Shown here piece after piece: positions 52,733 through 61,283 of a stretch of 64,000 nucleotides of DNA. Position numbers and translations under genes: made by a program. The notes beneath the pieces are model-generated. The model did no database searches and was not told where the DNA came from. It saw nothing but the letters and a program-made list of their open reading frames with translations. Within the stretch, counting starts at the first letter, position 1, and each line of letters starts with the position of its first letter. The DNA is taken from contig NZ_FOHX01000003.1 of assembly GCF_900111685.1 (NCBI RefSeq), positions 62,001 through 126,000 on the forward strand, given 5' to 3'. Origin of the DNA: Nonomuraea wenchangensis. GTDB taxonomy: Bacteria > Actinomycetota > Actinomycetes > Streptosporangiales > Streptosporangiaceae.

Positions 52733-52960
52733 TGAAAACCCGTCCGATGGCCCGTCTTCCGCCACCGGCCGGGGCAGGAGAAGGTAAAGGGCCGCTATGG
52801 GGATAATCGCGGCCGATAAAGGAGTCGCGCTCCGCGCGTTTGACCGGAGAATATGCGTGCGGCGCCGTATCAATAATGTCCGCCGTTCGTCTTGACGCTG
52901 CTCCGAGACGGGGGTTCAGGATGGAGGGGTCAGCGGAGAACGCGAACCGCGGGAGGAACC

Positions 52961-53407
52961 ATGCTCAAGGAAGCCTGCGCTGTCAGCGCCCTTGTGGCGG
53001 CCGCCCTCGTCCCTTCGATGCCTTCGCAGGCGCAGGCCGCGAACGCCGGCGCCACGACCTCGTCCATCGACTCCTCCGCCACGCAGGCGCCGAAATGCAA
53101 ATGGCTCGAGGAGAACGGCAAGAGATGTTATTACTGCCGCGGCGAGAAAGGCAGCGGATACAAGAGGCAGTACTGCGAGCGGCGGCGCAGCGAGTCCCAG
53201 ATGCGGGGCAACGAGTCCCAGATGCACGGGAACAAGTCTCAGATGCACGGCAACAAGTCCCAGATGCAGGGCAACATGCCTCACATGCCGATGAGCCTCG
53301 AATGCGTGACCACCAAGAAGCCCACCACGAACAGCCCGAACCGCACCTGCAAGACCTGCAAGGACGCCAGCACCGGCAAGCAGATCTACCAGGAGTGCAA
53401 CAGCTAG
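52961..53407 (+). CDS. secreted Cys-rich protein with Met/His-containing heptad repeats
   Basis: I do not recognise this family. The 148-aa product starts at an ATG with a perfect GGGAGGA ribosome site and has a signal peptide ending near QAQAA. The mature chain has CYYC and CKTC pairs and five more lone cysteines or so. In the middle are four tandem heptads of the type KSQMHGN (residues about 78-105), then MPHMPMS. Methionine and histidine spaced this way can bind copper, and the neighbour operon encodes a copper enzyme. It reads away from narK. Confidence 0.7.
   Translation: MLKEACAVSALVAAALVPSMPSQAQAANAGATTSSIDSSATQAPKCKWLEENGKRCYYCRGEKGSGYKRQYCERRRSESQMRGNESQMHGNKSQMHGNKSQMQGNMPHMPMSLECVTTKKPTTNSPNRTCKTCKDASTGKQIYQECNS
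53192..53275 (+). repeat. four tandem 21-bp repeats inside the secreted protein gene
   Basis: Four 21-bp units (first unit 53192-53212, GAGTCCCAGATGCGGGGCAA plus C) encode ESQMRGN, ESQMHGN, KSQMHGN and KSQMQGN. The frame is kept. Copy number could vary between strains. Confidence 0.85.
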
Positions 53408-53438
53408 AGCCCGCAGGACGCTCCTGACCTGCGTGAAA

Positions 53439-53471
53439 GCCCCGCCCGGGTGGTTCTGCCCCGGGCGGGGC
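53439..53471. terminator. bidirectional terminator between convergent genes
   Basis: A perfect 12-bp GC stem (GCCCCGCCCGGG with its complement) and a 9-nt loop lie between the end of the secreted-protein gene (53407) and the end of the CU044_5270-type gene (53477). Confidence 0.8.
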
Positions 53472-53476
53472 CCAGG

Positions 53477-54412
53477 TCAGGGAACCTGGCCGGGCTCGTC
53501 CACGACGCCGGTGGACAGGACGGACATCGCCGCGGTCACCCCGTCCCGCTCCACCGTGAGCCCCAGGTAGTGGTAGTCCTCCGGGTCGAGGATGTAGGAG
53601 CCCTTGCCGGCCGCCCCGAGGTCGAGCACGACGCCGATGCCGGTGCGGCCGTCGCCGTCGGTCGCGTTCTGCTCGATCCTGACGTTCGGGATCTTGGCCA
53701 GTGCCCGGTACATCCCGGCCGCCGTGTCCGGTGGCACCAGCCGGCCGTAGCTCATGTACCAGCCGATCGCGCCGAACGCCTTCACGTCCTGCTCGGTGCC
53801 CGCCGGGCACTCGGGGGCGCAGATCGACAGCGGCGTCAGCTCACGTGGCAGCGAGCGGAAGTGCCGGAGCAGCTCGTCGGGGTCGGTGGGCAGCCGCCGG
53901 AGCTCGGCCAGGGTCTTGCCGGGGTGCGAGGGGCCCCGCTCGGCGTCGGTGACCTTCAGCTTGCCGCCCTCCGTGCGGATGGCGGTCCTGGTGCCGTCCA
54001 GCTTGTGCCAGCTCTCGTACGTCGGCAGGTCGCCGCCGGGCATGTGCTGCGTCTGCTGCCGGTAGAACCACTGGTCCGGGCCGGGCTCGGCGGCCATGGT
54101 GGACGCGGCGGCGAGCGCGGCCCGCTCCAGCACGGCTGCAGGGGCGGTGATCGTGGCCGGATGATGCGCCACGGCGGGCCGGACGCCCTCCGCCGCCCCG
54201 CCCCGCGTGAGCTGCCAGCCGCCCACGCCGAGAACGCACGCGGCGGCCAGCGCGAGCCCCCACCGGAGCCGGGGCAGGCGGCGCGACTTCACCGGCCGGC
54301 GGCGAGTACGGAGCTCGGCGAGACGGCGTTCCACGCCGCTCAGGTCCTGCCGCACGGGCACCTCCGCGCGCATCCGCCTCACCAGGTCGAACTCGTCGTG
54401 GATCTTCGTCAC
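53477..54412 (-). CDS. CU044_5270 family protein, ECF sigma partner
   Basis: This is a 311-aa single-pass membrane protein. The N-terminal cytoplasmic part (residues 1-55) begins VTKIHDEFDLVRRMRAEVP. One helix (LALAAACVLGVGGWQL) follows, and then a large outer domain (QWFYRQQTQHMPGGDLPTYESWHKLDG, GTGIGVVLDL-like GRTGIGVVLDLGAAG). It belongs to the CU044_5270 group found after ECF sigma genes in Streptosporangiales-type genomes. Its GTG overlaps the sigma stop by four bases, so it may act as the anti-sigma or sensor protein. That role is inferred. Confidence 0.8.
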   Translation of the reverse strand: MTKIHDEFDLVRRMRAEVPVRQDLSGVERRLAELRTRRRPVKSRRLPRLRWGLALAAACVLGVGGWQLTRGGAAEGVRPAVAHHPATITAPAAVLERAALAAASTMAAEPGPDQWFYRQQTQHMPGGDLPTYESWHKLDGTRTAIRTEGGKLKVTDAERGPSHPGKTLAELRRLPTDPDELLRHFRSLPRELTPLSICAPECPAGTEQDVKAFGAIGWYMSYGRLVPPDTAAGMYRALAKIPNVRIEQNATDGDGRTGIGVVLDLGAAGKGSYILDPEDYHYLGLTVERDGVTAAMSVLSTGVVDEPGQVP

Positions 54413-54981
54413 CAGCCCGCTCCTTCGTCCTCGGCCGCCGGGTCCAGCCCGCGCAGCGCGCGGCGTAGCGCGAACCGGGCCCGGTTCATCCGCGAACGCA
54501 CCGTCCCGACCGGGATGCCGAGCGCCGCGGCCGCCTCCTCGTACGTCAGCTCCGCCCACATGACCAGCAGCAACGTGTCCCGGTGCGCGCGTGACAACCC
54601 GGCCAGCGCCTTGGCCAGCCGCTGCCGCGCCGCGCCCGCCGCCACCCGCCGCTCCACGTCGTCGGTGAACGGCTCCACCACCGGGTCCGCCCCCGTACGG
54701 CTGAGGGCCCGGTAGAGCGCGATCTCCCTGCGGCGGTGCTGGCCGATCAGGTTGGTGGCGATGCCGTACAGCCAGGAGCGCTCGTCGCCGCGCGCCACGT
54801 CGTACGACTCCAGGTGCTGGAACGCCTGCGCGAACGTCTCGGCCACGATGTCGTCGGCCGGTTCGACGCCGAGCCGCCGGACGACGTACCGCTTGAGCCC
54901 CGGTCCGTGCTGGGTGAACAGCTCGGCGAACCGGTCGGAGGGTGGCCGCGGGGGCGCGTCCGTCCAGCTCTCATGTCGCAT
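54409..54981 (-). CDS. ECF-type RNA polymerase sigma factor
   Basis: This is an extracytoplasmic-function sigma factor, 190 aa. Region 2 reads YVVRRLGVEPADDIVAETFAQAFQHLESYD and GDERSWLYGIATNLIGQHRRRE, and region 4 reads LTYEEAAAALGIPVGTVRSRMNRAR. The ATG follows GAGAGGCACGAG. An 8-bp inverted repeat, CTCGTGCC/GGCACGAG, brackets its upstream region (about 54984 and 55019). It is co-expressed with the membrane partner downstream. Confidence 0.93.
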   Translation of the reverse strand: MRHESWTDAPPRPPSDRFAELFTQHGPGLKRYVVRRLGVEPADDIVAETFAQAFQHLESYDVARGDERSWLYGIATNLIGQHRRREIALYRALSRTGADPVVEPFTDDVERRVAAGAARQRLAKALAGLSRAHRDTLLLVMWAELTYEEAAAALGIPVGTVRSRMNRARFALRRALRGLDPAAEDEGAGW

Positions 54982-55051
54982 CTCGTGCCTCTCATGTCAT
55001 CGTGCTGACAGAGGTAATTGGCACGAGCCGGGCCGGCGGTTCCATGAAATC

Positions 55052-57418
55052 TCAGCGGTTGCGCCAGCGCGGCGGGCGTTTCTCGGCGAACGCGGTCAGG
55101 CCCTCCGTGACGTCCTCGCTGACCATGAGGTCGTCCAGCGCCGGCGACGGGTGGGTGACCGCGTCCAACACGTCCGCGATCCCCTGCGTCTCGGCCATGA
55201 TCTGCAGGGACGCCCGTACGGACGTCGGCGAGCTCTCCAGGACCTCCCTGGCCAGCTCCCGCGCGCCCGCCAGTGCCTGCCCCGGCTCGGTCACCCGGTT
55301 GACCAGGCCGTGCTCCAGGGCCTCCGCGGCACTGAGCCGGCGGCCGGTGAGGATCATCTCGGTGGCGAGCTTGCCGGGCAGCGCCCTGGGGAGGCGTACG
55401 AGGCCGCCCGCCGCCGCGACCAGGCCCACCTTGACCTCGCTCAGCGCGAAGCGGGCCGTCGCGTCGGCGACCACCAAGTGGCAGGCCAGCGCGATCTCGA
55501 ACCCGCCGCCCATGGCGAAGCCGTTGACCGCCGCGATGACCGGCTTGGTGATGTTCCGGCGCGAGGTGAGGCCGGCGAAGCCGTTCTTCGGCACCCACAT
55601 GGGCCGGCCTGAGGCCGAGTAGAGCAGGTCGTTCCCGGCGGAGAACGCCTGGTCGCCCGCGCCCGTGATGATCGCCACCCACAGGCCGGGGTCGGCGAAG
55701 AAGGCGTCGAAGACCTCGTCGAGCTCGTCGTTCGCGGGCGGGTGGAGGCTGTTGCGGCTGTCCGGCCGGTTGATCGTCACCTCCAGGACGTGGCCGTCGC
55801 GGCGGACCAGCACGTGCTCGTAGTCGTCACGCAGGACGGCCGGCCTGGGCGGGAACAAGTCGTCCATGAGGGCGTCGTCCACGGCGACGCGGTTGCCGGA
55901 TGCGAAGGAGCGGACGTAGACCCGCCGCCCGATCGGCTCGCCGACGGTGAGCAGGCCGAGCGTACGCTCGTCGTCGGTCGTGGCGATGAACCGGCGGCCG
56001 TCGGCCTCCAGACGGCCCACGACGATCCCGGTACGCTTCCCGCCCCGGCCGTGCTTGACCGTGTAGGTCTCGATCGTGCCCCAGCCGTCGGCCTGGAATG
56101 CCTGCTCGACGCCGGGCCGGGAGTCGAGCTCGGCCTGGAGCGCGGCGCTGCGGTCCGGCCGCCAGGGGGTGGGCGTGGTGGAGTAGACGCCGGCCGAGTA
56201 CTTGCTGAGCGAGCCGCCGTTCGCGCCGACCAGCCCGTACGCGCCCGGCTGCGCCCGCAGCCGCCGTACGGTCTCGGCGATGGCGTGCATCGAGTAGTTG
56301 TTGCCCGCACCCCCGAAGAACGGCAGCCCGCCGGTCACGGTCAGCTCGCGCGAGCCGTCGGCGGGCAGGCCGAGCCCGTCGCAGACGGCGGACACGGCGA
56401 TCGGGAAACAGGAGTAGAGGTCGATCACGGCCAGCTCGTCCGCCCCGATCCCGGCCTGCTCCAGCGCGTGCCGTACGGCCAGCACGGCGGCGGGGGCGCC
56501 GCTCAGGTCAGCGCGCTCCAGCAGACCGCGCTCACGCAGATCGGCATGACCGTGCAGGAAAACCCACCGCTCCCCCGGCACCCCCAGCCGCCGCGCCTCG
56601 GCCACGGACATCAACAGCACCGCCGCACCCTGGTTGACCTTCTCGCGCGCCACGACATAGCGGGTGTAGGGCTCGGCGATGAACCGGTTCTTCTCGCTCG
56701 GCGTGACCAGTTCCTCGGCAGTGCGCTCGACGGGCGCGGCGGCGTGCGGATTGGCCGCCGCGACCTTCGTGAACGGCGCGAACAACGCGCCCATGCCGGC
56801 CGCGTACTCCTCCCGCGTCTGCCCGAGACGGGCACGGCGAGCGTTGTCGAACAGGGCGTACTGGCTCGGCGCGTCCGTCAGCCCGTGAGCCGCCTGCTGC
56901 CGCGACACCAGTCCCTTGAGCCCGTAGCCACGGTCCTCCAGGTCCCCTTCGACACTCTCACTGAAGTCGGGCTTGTCCTCGGCCTTGGCAAGATGCTGCG
57001 CGGTCGAGATCGCCTCAGACCCGAAGACCAGCACCACCTGCGCCTCGCCGCTCGCGATGGCAGCCGCCATCTCGTTCACCAGACGCTGCGGCCCCTGCCC
57101 CCCGACCACCTCCAGAATCGCCCGCCGGGGAGCGGCCCCGACGCGGGCGGCGACCGACCGCGGATAGTTGGTGGACCTGCCCAGCGGGGACGGAATACCG
57201 GGTGCCGAAATCTCGAACTGCCGCACCCCCGCAACCGTGTCCACGGCCGCGGCCACCTCGCTGGGGTCCGCCCCACTGTCGCCGAGCGCTTGGCGCGCCG
57301 CCGCAGCGGCCAGTTCGACGGCCGACAGGCGGCGGTACCCAGGCTCCCCGATCCGCTCCGACGCCTCCCCGACGCCGACGAGCACCGGCGTGCGCGGATC
57401 AAGATCCTGGTACGTCAT
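55052..57418 (-). CDS. thiolase-like protein type 1 fused to an enoyl-CoA hydratase/isomerase domain
   Basis: This is a 788-aa two-enzyme fusion. Residues about 1-490 are a thiolase-fold domain of the TLP1 type: the usual active Cys region reads VVGGQGPQRLVNEMAAAI with no Cys, but GGAGNNYSMHAIAE keeps the His. An additional C-terminal TLP1 domain follows. Residues about 535-788 are a crotonase (VTINRPDSRNSLHPPANDEL, the oxyanion loop ITGAGDQAFSAGNDL and VNGFAMGGGFEIALACHLVV). The ATG at 57418 has AGGAG with a seven-base gap. It probably acts in lipid or CoA-ester breakdown, but the thiolase half may not make C-C bonds. Confidence 0.85.
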   Translation of the reverse strand: MTYQDLDPRTPVLVGVGEASERIGEPGYRRLSAVELAAAAARQALGDSGADPSEVAAAVDTVAGVRQFEISAPGIPSPLGRSTNYPRSVAARVGAAPRRAILEVVGGQGPQRLVNEMAAAIASGEAQVVLVFGSEAISTAQHLAKAEDKPDFSESVEGDLEDRGYGLKGLVSRQQAAHGLTDAPSQYALFDNARRARLGQTREEYAAGMGALFAPFTKVAAANPHAAAPVERTAEELVTPSEKNRFIAEPYTRYVVAREKVNQGAAVLLMSVAEARRLGVPGERWVFLHGHADLRERGLLERADLSGAPAAVLAVRHALEQAGIGADELAVIDLYSCFPIAVSAVCDGLGLPADGSRELTVTGGLPFFGGAGNNYSMHAIAETVRRLRAQPGAYGLVGANGGSLSKYSAGVYSTTPTPWRPDRSAALQAELDSRPGVEQAFQADGWGTIETYTVKHGRGGKRTGIVVGRLEADGRRFIATTDDERTLGLLTVGEPIGRRVYVRSFASGNRVAVDDALMDDLFPPRPAVLRDDYEHVLVRRDGHVLEVTINRPDSRNSLHPPANDELDEVFDAFFADPGLWVAIITGAGDQAFSAGNDLLYSASGRPMWVPKNGFAGLTSRRNITKPVIAAVNGFAMGGGFEIALACHLVVADATARFALSEVKVGLVAAAGGLVRLPRALPGKLATEMILTGRRLSAAEALEHGLVNRVTEPGQALAGARELAREVLESSPTSVRASLQIMAETQGIADVLDAVTHPSPALDDLMVSEDVTEGLTAFAEKRPPRWRNR

Positions 57419-57532
57419 CCTCATACTCCTGTCGGCACCCGTTTGCAGACAAAAATCGTCCGCAACATGGCCGAGAGTATCCCCACCCAACGAACCGGAC
57501 AACCATGCTGCCCAGTGCGACCGCCGAGCTCA

Positions 57533-57946
57533 TCATGAAGGGTGGCCGTCTTTGGGGCAGTCGACGTCAGACACCCTGAGCGTGAGAGTTTCCGCAGCAA
57601 GCGTGCATTTGACATCGCCCATGTCTATGTCGAAGTACGATTGGCCGGAGACTTCCCGATGGGCGATATCTTCCAAGGTCTCCGCCGCCCGGGGTTCATA
57701 ATCAGCGGGAAGCTCCATCTTGAGATTCCTTATTCCGCCGAATTCCAGCTCCACGACATGCGACTCGGCATCGGACCCCCGTAACTTCCCAAAGTAGACG
57801 AAACGGATCGTCAGGGTGGATCTTCGGGGAGAGATCGTCAGATCCTCGAGGTCGGCCATATTGTGGAGATCTATAAGCCCGCGAGCTGTTTCGAACTCTA
57901 TTTCAGGCCATGTCGAAAATGGCTCCAACCCGATGAATCTCGCCAT
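57533..57946 (-). CDS. hypothetical protein
   Basis: I do not recognise this 137-aa protein. It begins MARFIGLEPFSTWPEIEFET, has a beta-rich middle (LTIRFVYFGKLRGSDAESHVVELEFGGIRN) and an acidic charge. There is no signal peptide or membrane helix. The gene and its flanks are visibly poorer in GC than the neighbours, which hints at recent transfer. Small acidic beta-rich proteins of this kind include immunity proteins, but no toxin gene is next to it. Confidence 0.6.
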   Translation of the reverse strand: MARFIGLEPFSTWPEIEFETARGLIDLHNMADLEDLTISPRRSTLTIRFVYFGKLRGSDAESHVVELEFGGIRNLKMELPADYEPRAAETLEDIAHREVSGQSYFDIDMGDVKCTLAAETLTLRVSDVDCPKDGHPS

Positions 57947-58070
57947 GTCGATATCCGTTCAGACGCTCACATCATGCCGATTTTTTGGAGCTTAGCATCA
58001 CACTCCGAAACACAACGACAATCGACGGCGATGGATCACCCTCAGGTCAGGGGTGGGCGGTGAGCCGTAG

Positions 58071-61000
58071 GTGTCCGGGGTTCGGCAGAATGCTCGTGTG
58101 CGTGTTGGATTGTTGGGGCCGTTCGAGGTCAGGGGCGGCGGCGGAGACCTGGTGGAGGTCCCCGGGGCCAGGTTGCGTGCGTTGCTGGCGGCGCTCGCGC
58201 TCGAACCTGGCAAGATCGTCGCCCGGTCGAGGCTGGTCGAGTGGATCTGGGGGGAGCGGCCGCCCGCGGACGAGGTCAACGCGCTGCAGGCGCTGGTGTC
58301 CCGGCTGCGCAGAGTGCTGCCGGACGGTGTGGTGGAGGCGGACGCCGGCGGATACCGGCTGGTGCTGAGCGGCGATGCCGTGGATGTGTGCCGGTTCGAG
58401 CGGCTGGTCGGGGAGGCGCGGGCCGCCGAGCCGGCGGAGCGGGCGGAGCTGTTGCGTTCGGCTCTCGGGCTGTGGCGCGGCGCGGCCATGGCGGAGGTCG
58501 GGCTGCGGGACAGCGAGTTGTTCGATGCCGCCGTCGCGCGCCTGGACGAGCTGCGCATGGCCGCGCTCGGCGACCGGGTGGAGGCGGACCTGCGGCTCGG
58601 GCGGGGCGCGGAGCTGGTGTCCGAGCTGAGCGATCTGGTCGCCACCTACCCGCTGCGTGAGGGGTTCGTGGCGGCGTTGATGCGGGCGCTCGCCGAGACG
58701 GGGCGCGGGAACGAGGCGCTGACCGTCTACCAGCGCACCCGCGAGCGGCTGGCCGACGAGCTGGGCGCCGACCCGTCGGCCGAGCTCTCCGCCCTGCACA
58801 CCGCGCTGCTGCGGGGCGAGCTGGGCGGGCGGGCGGACGCGCGCCGGACGAACCTGCGCGCCGCGCTGACGAGCTACGTCGGCAAGGACGACGACCTCGC
58901 CACGGTCGCCGGGCTGACCGCCAAGCACCGGCTGGTCACGCTGACGGGGCCGGGCGGCTCCGGCAAGACCCGGCTGGCCACGGAGACCGCGCGGGCCGTG
59001 CTCGCCGAGCTGCCCGACGGCGCGTGGCTGGTCGAGCTGGCCCCGTTACGGGCGGGCGGCGACCTCGCCCAGGCCGCGCTGACCGCGATCGGCCTGCGTG
59101 ACCAGGCGCTGCTCGGCGCGGCGCGGGCCGGGGAGCCGATGGACCGGCTCGTCGTCGCGCTCAGGGAGCGGGCGATCCTGCTCGTCCTGGACAACTGCGA
59201 GCACGTGATCGAGGCGGCCGCGGCGTTCGCGGACCGGCTGCTGGGCGAGTGCCGCGGGCTGCGGATCCTCGCCACGAGCAGGGAGCCGCTCGGCATCACC
59301 GGGGAGGTGCTGTGGCAGGTCGAGCCGCTGGCGCTGCCCACGGACCCCGCCGGGGCCGGGTCCTCGCCCGCGGTGCGGCTGCTGCGGGACCGTGTCGAGC
59401 TGGTACGCCAGGACCTCGGCGGCGATCCGGGCACCCTCGCGGCGATGGCCAGGATCTGCCGGGCGCTCGACGGCATACCGCTGGCGATCGAGCTGGCGGC
59501 TGCGCGGCTGCGCACCATGTCCGTCGAGCAGCTCGCGCATCGGCTGGACGACCGGTTCCGGCTGCTGACCGGCGGCAGCCGTACGGCGCTGCCCAGGCAC
59601 CGGACGCTGCGCGCGGTCGTGGACTGGAGCTGGGACCTGCTGAGCGAGGCGGAGCGCGGGGTGCTGCGGCGGCTCTCGGTGTTCGCGGGCGGGGCGAGCC
59701 TGGACGCGGCCGAGGCCGTGTGCGGTGACGGTTCCGATGGCGAGCTGACACTGGATCTGCTCAGTGCGCTCGTGGAGAAATCGCTGCTGCTCGCCGACGC
59801 GGAAGCCGAGGGCATGCCGCGTTACCGGATGCTCGGCACCATCAGGGAGTACGCGGCCCACCGGCTCGTCGAGGCCGGCGAGGGCGAGCGGACCCGCCGG
59901 GCGCATCTCGCGTACTTCACCGAGCTGGCCGAGACCGCCGATCCGCACCTGCGCCGGGCCGGGCAGCTGGAGTGGCTGGCCCGGCTGGACGCCGAGCGCG
60001 ACAACATCGGTACGGCCCTGCGCGGCGCGATCGACGAGGGCTGGGCCGAGGAGGCGATGCGGCTGGTCGGGGCCGTGGGCTGGTACTGGTTCCTGCGCGG
60101 GCAGCGGATGGAGGCCATCGAGCTGAGTGTGGCGGCGGCCTCCCTGCCGGGTGAGGTGCGGGACGAGGTGCGGGCGATGGCGTACACGATCGTGACGATC
60201 TTCGTGACCTCGGGGCCGGGCCGCGACCAGTTCGAGGCGCGGGAGTGGATCCAGGGGGCGCACCGGCTCGGCAGAAACGGCCGCCGCCACCCCCTGCTCG
60301 GGTTCGTCGAGCCGCTGGAGCGGCTGGTGCGGGAGCCGGCGGGGTTCCTGCCCGCGTTCGAGCCGCTGATCGCCGACGACGACCCGTGGGTACGCGCGCA
60401 GGCGCGGCTCTCGCGCGGCCGGCTGCGGCTCACGCTCGGCGGCGACGAGACCGACGTGGACGCCGACATCGAGACCGCGCTCGCCGAGTTCCGCGCGCTG
60501 GGCGACCGGTGGGGGATCTCGCTGGCGCGTACCTATCTGGGCGACCGGCTCGCCATGCGCGGCGAGTTCGGCCCGGCGTGCGAGCACTACGAGGAGGCGG
60601 GCGCGGCCCTGGAGGAGGTGGGCGCGGACGAGGACGTGATCGGTCTGCGGGCGCGCCAGGCGCAGCTCTACTGGCTGCTCGGCGACGAACGCTCCAGCGC
60701 GGCCGCGATGGCCGAGGCGGAGCGGCGCGCGGGCGGGATCGCCTGGCCGGACGTGCTCGCCGACCTGGCGCTCGCCAAGGCGCAGCTGGCCCGCTGGCGC
60801 GGCGAGCCGGACCGGGCGCGACGCCTTCTGGATGCCGCGGATCCGGAGCTCAGCGATTGGACCCGGGCCTGGGTCATGGACCTGTACGGCTACCTCGCCG
60901 AGGACCTTGAGGAGGCTCGCGGGTGCCGCCGTTCGGCGTTCGACGCGGCCGTGGAGACGGCGTACCCGCCGCTGATCGCCGGGGCGCTGGTCGGGATCGC

Positions 61001-61217
61001 CGATCTCGCGCTGCGCCAGGGACGCCACGAGCAGGCCGCGCGGCTGCTCGCGGCGAGCGAGGGCGTGCGCGGCACGCCGGACCGCTCGCTGCCGGACGCC
61101 GCCAGGATCGCCGCGGCCGCGCGGGACCGTCTCGGGGAGGCGGGGTTCGCCGAGGCGGACGGCGAGGGCCGGCGGCGGGACTGGCGAGAGCTGGCCGAGC
61201 TCGCCCTCGCTCCCTGA
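58071..61217 (+). CDS. AfsR/SARP-type regulator: winged helix-BTAD-NB-ARC-helical repeats
   Basis: This is a large transcriptional regulator, 1048 aa. An OmpR-like winged helix (VRVGLLGPFEVRGGGGDLVE, LLAALALEPGKIVARSRLVEWIWG) and a BTAD domain (residues about 95-245, ending VYQRTRERLADELGADPSAEL) precede an NB-ARC ATPase. Its Walker A is GPGGSGKTRLA near residue 291 and Walker B is LLVLDNCEHVIEA near 370. The C-terminal 500 residues form TPR-like helical repeats. The GTG at 58071 has no clear ribosome site, and GTG at 58098 is an alternative. Such proteins often activate antibiotic clusters. None is present in this window. Confidence 0.88.
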   Translation: MSGVRQNARVRVGLLGPFEVRGGGGDLVEVPGARLRALLAALALEPGKIVARSRLVEWIWGERPPADEVNALQALVSRLRRVLPDGVVEADAGGYRLVLSGDAVDVCRFERLVGEARAAEPAERAELLRSALGLWRGAAMAEVGLRDSELFDAAVARLDELRMAALGDRVEADLRLGRGAELVSELSDLVATYPLREGFVAALMRALAETGRGNEALTVYQRTRERLADELGADPSAELSALHTALLRGELGGRADARRTNLRAALTSYVGKDDDLATVAGLTAKHRLVTLTGPGGSGKTRLATETARAVLAELPDGAWLVELAPLRAGGDLAQAALTAIGLRDQALLGAARAGEPMDRLVVALRERAILLVLDNCEHVIEAAAAFADRLLGECRGLRILATSREPLGITGEVLWQVEPLALPTDPAGAGSSPAVRLLRDRVELVRQDLGGDPGTLAAMARICRALDGIPLAIELAAARLRTMSVEQLAHRLDDRFRLLTGGSRTALPRHRTLRAVVDWSWDLLSEAERGVLRRLSVFAGGASLDAAEAVCGDGSDGELTLDLLSALVEKSLLLADAEAEGMPRYRMLGTIREYAAHRLVEAGEGERTRRAHLAYFTELAETADPHLRRAGQLEWLARLDAERDNIGTALRGAIDEGWAEEAMRLVGAVGWYWFLRGQRMEAIELSVAAASLPGEVRDEVRAMAYTIVTIFVTSGPGRDQFEAREWIQGAHRLGRNGRRHPLLGFVEPLERLVREPAGFLPAFEPLIADDDPWVRAQARLSRGRLRLTLGGDETDVDADIETALAEFRALGDRWGISLARTYLGDRLAMRGEFGPACEHYEEAGAALEEVGADEDVIGLRARQAQLYWLLGDERSSAAAMAEAERRAGGIAWPDVLADLALAKAQLARWRGEPDRARRLLDAADPELSDWTRAWVMDLYGYLAEDLEEARGCRRSAFDAAVETAYPPLIAGALVGIADLALRQGRHEQAARLLAASEGVRGTPDRSLPDAARIAAAARDRLGEAGFAEADGEGRRRDWRELAELALAP

Positions 61218-61238
61218 ACGCTGGATGCCGGGTCGGGC

Positions 61239-61244
61239 TATATT
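61239..61244 (+). promoter_or_regulatory. candidate -10 element of the formaldehyde dehydrogenase gene
   Basis: TATATT stands out in GC-rich sequence 40 bp upstream of the start codon. A matching -35 box is not clear. A strong GAGGAGGGAG ribosome site follows. Confidence 0.4.
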
Positions 61245-61283
61245 CAGAAAGGGGGACAAAAGCCCCGAGGAGGGAGAATCCTC

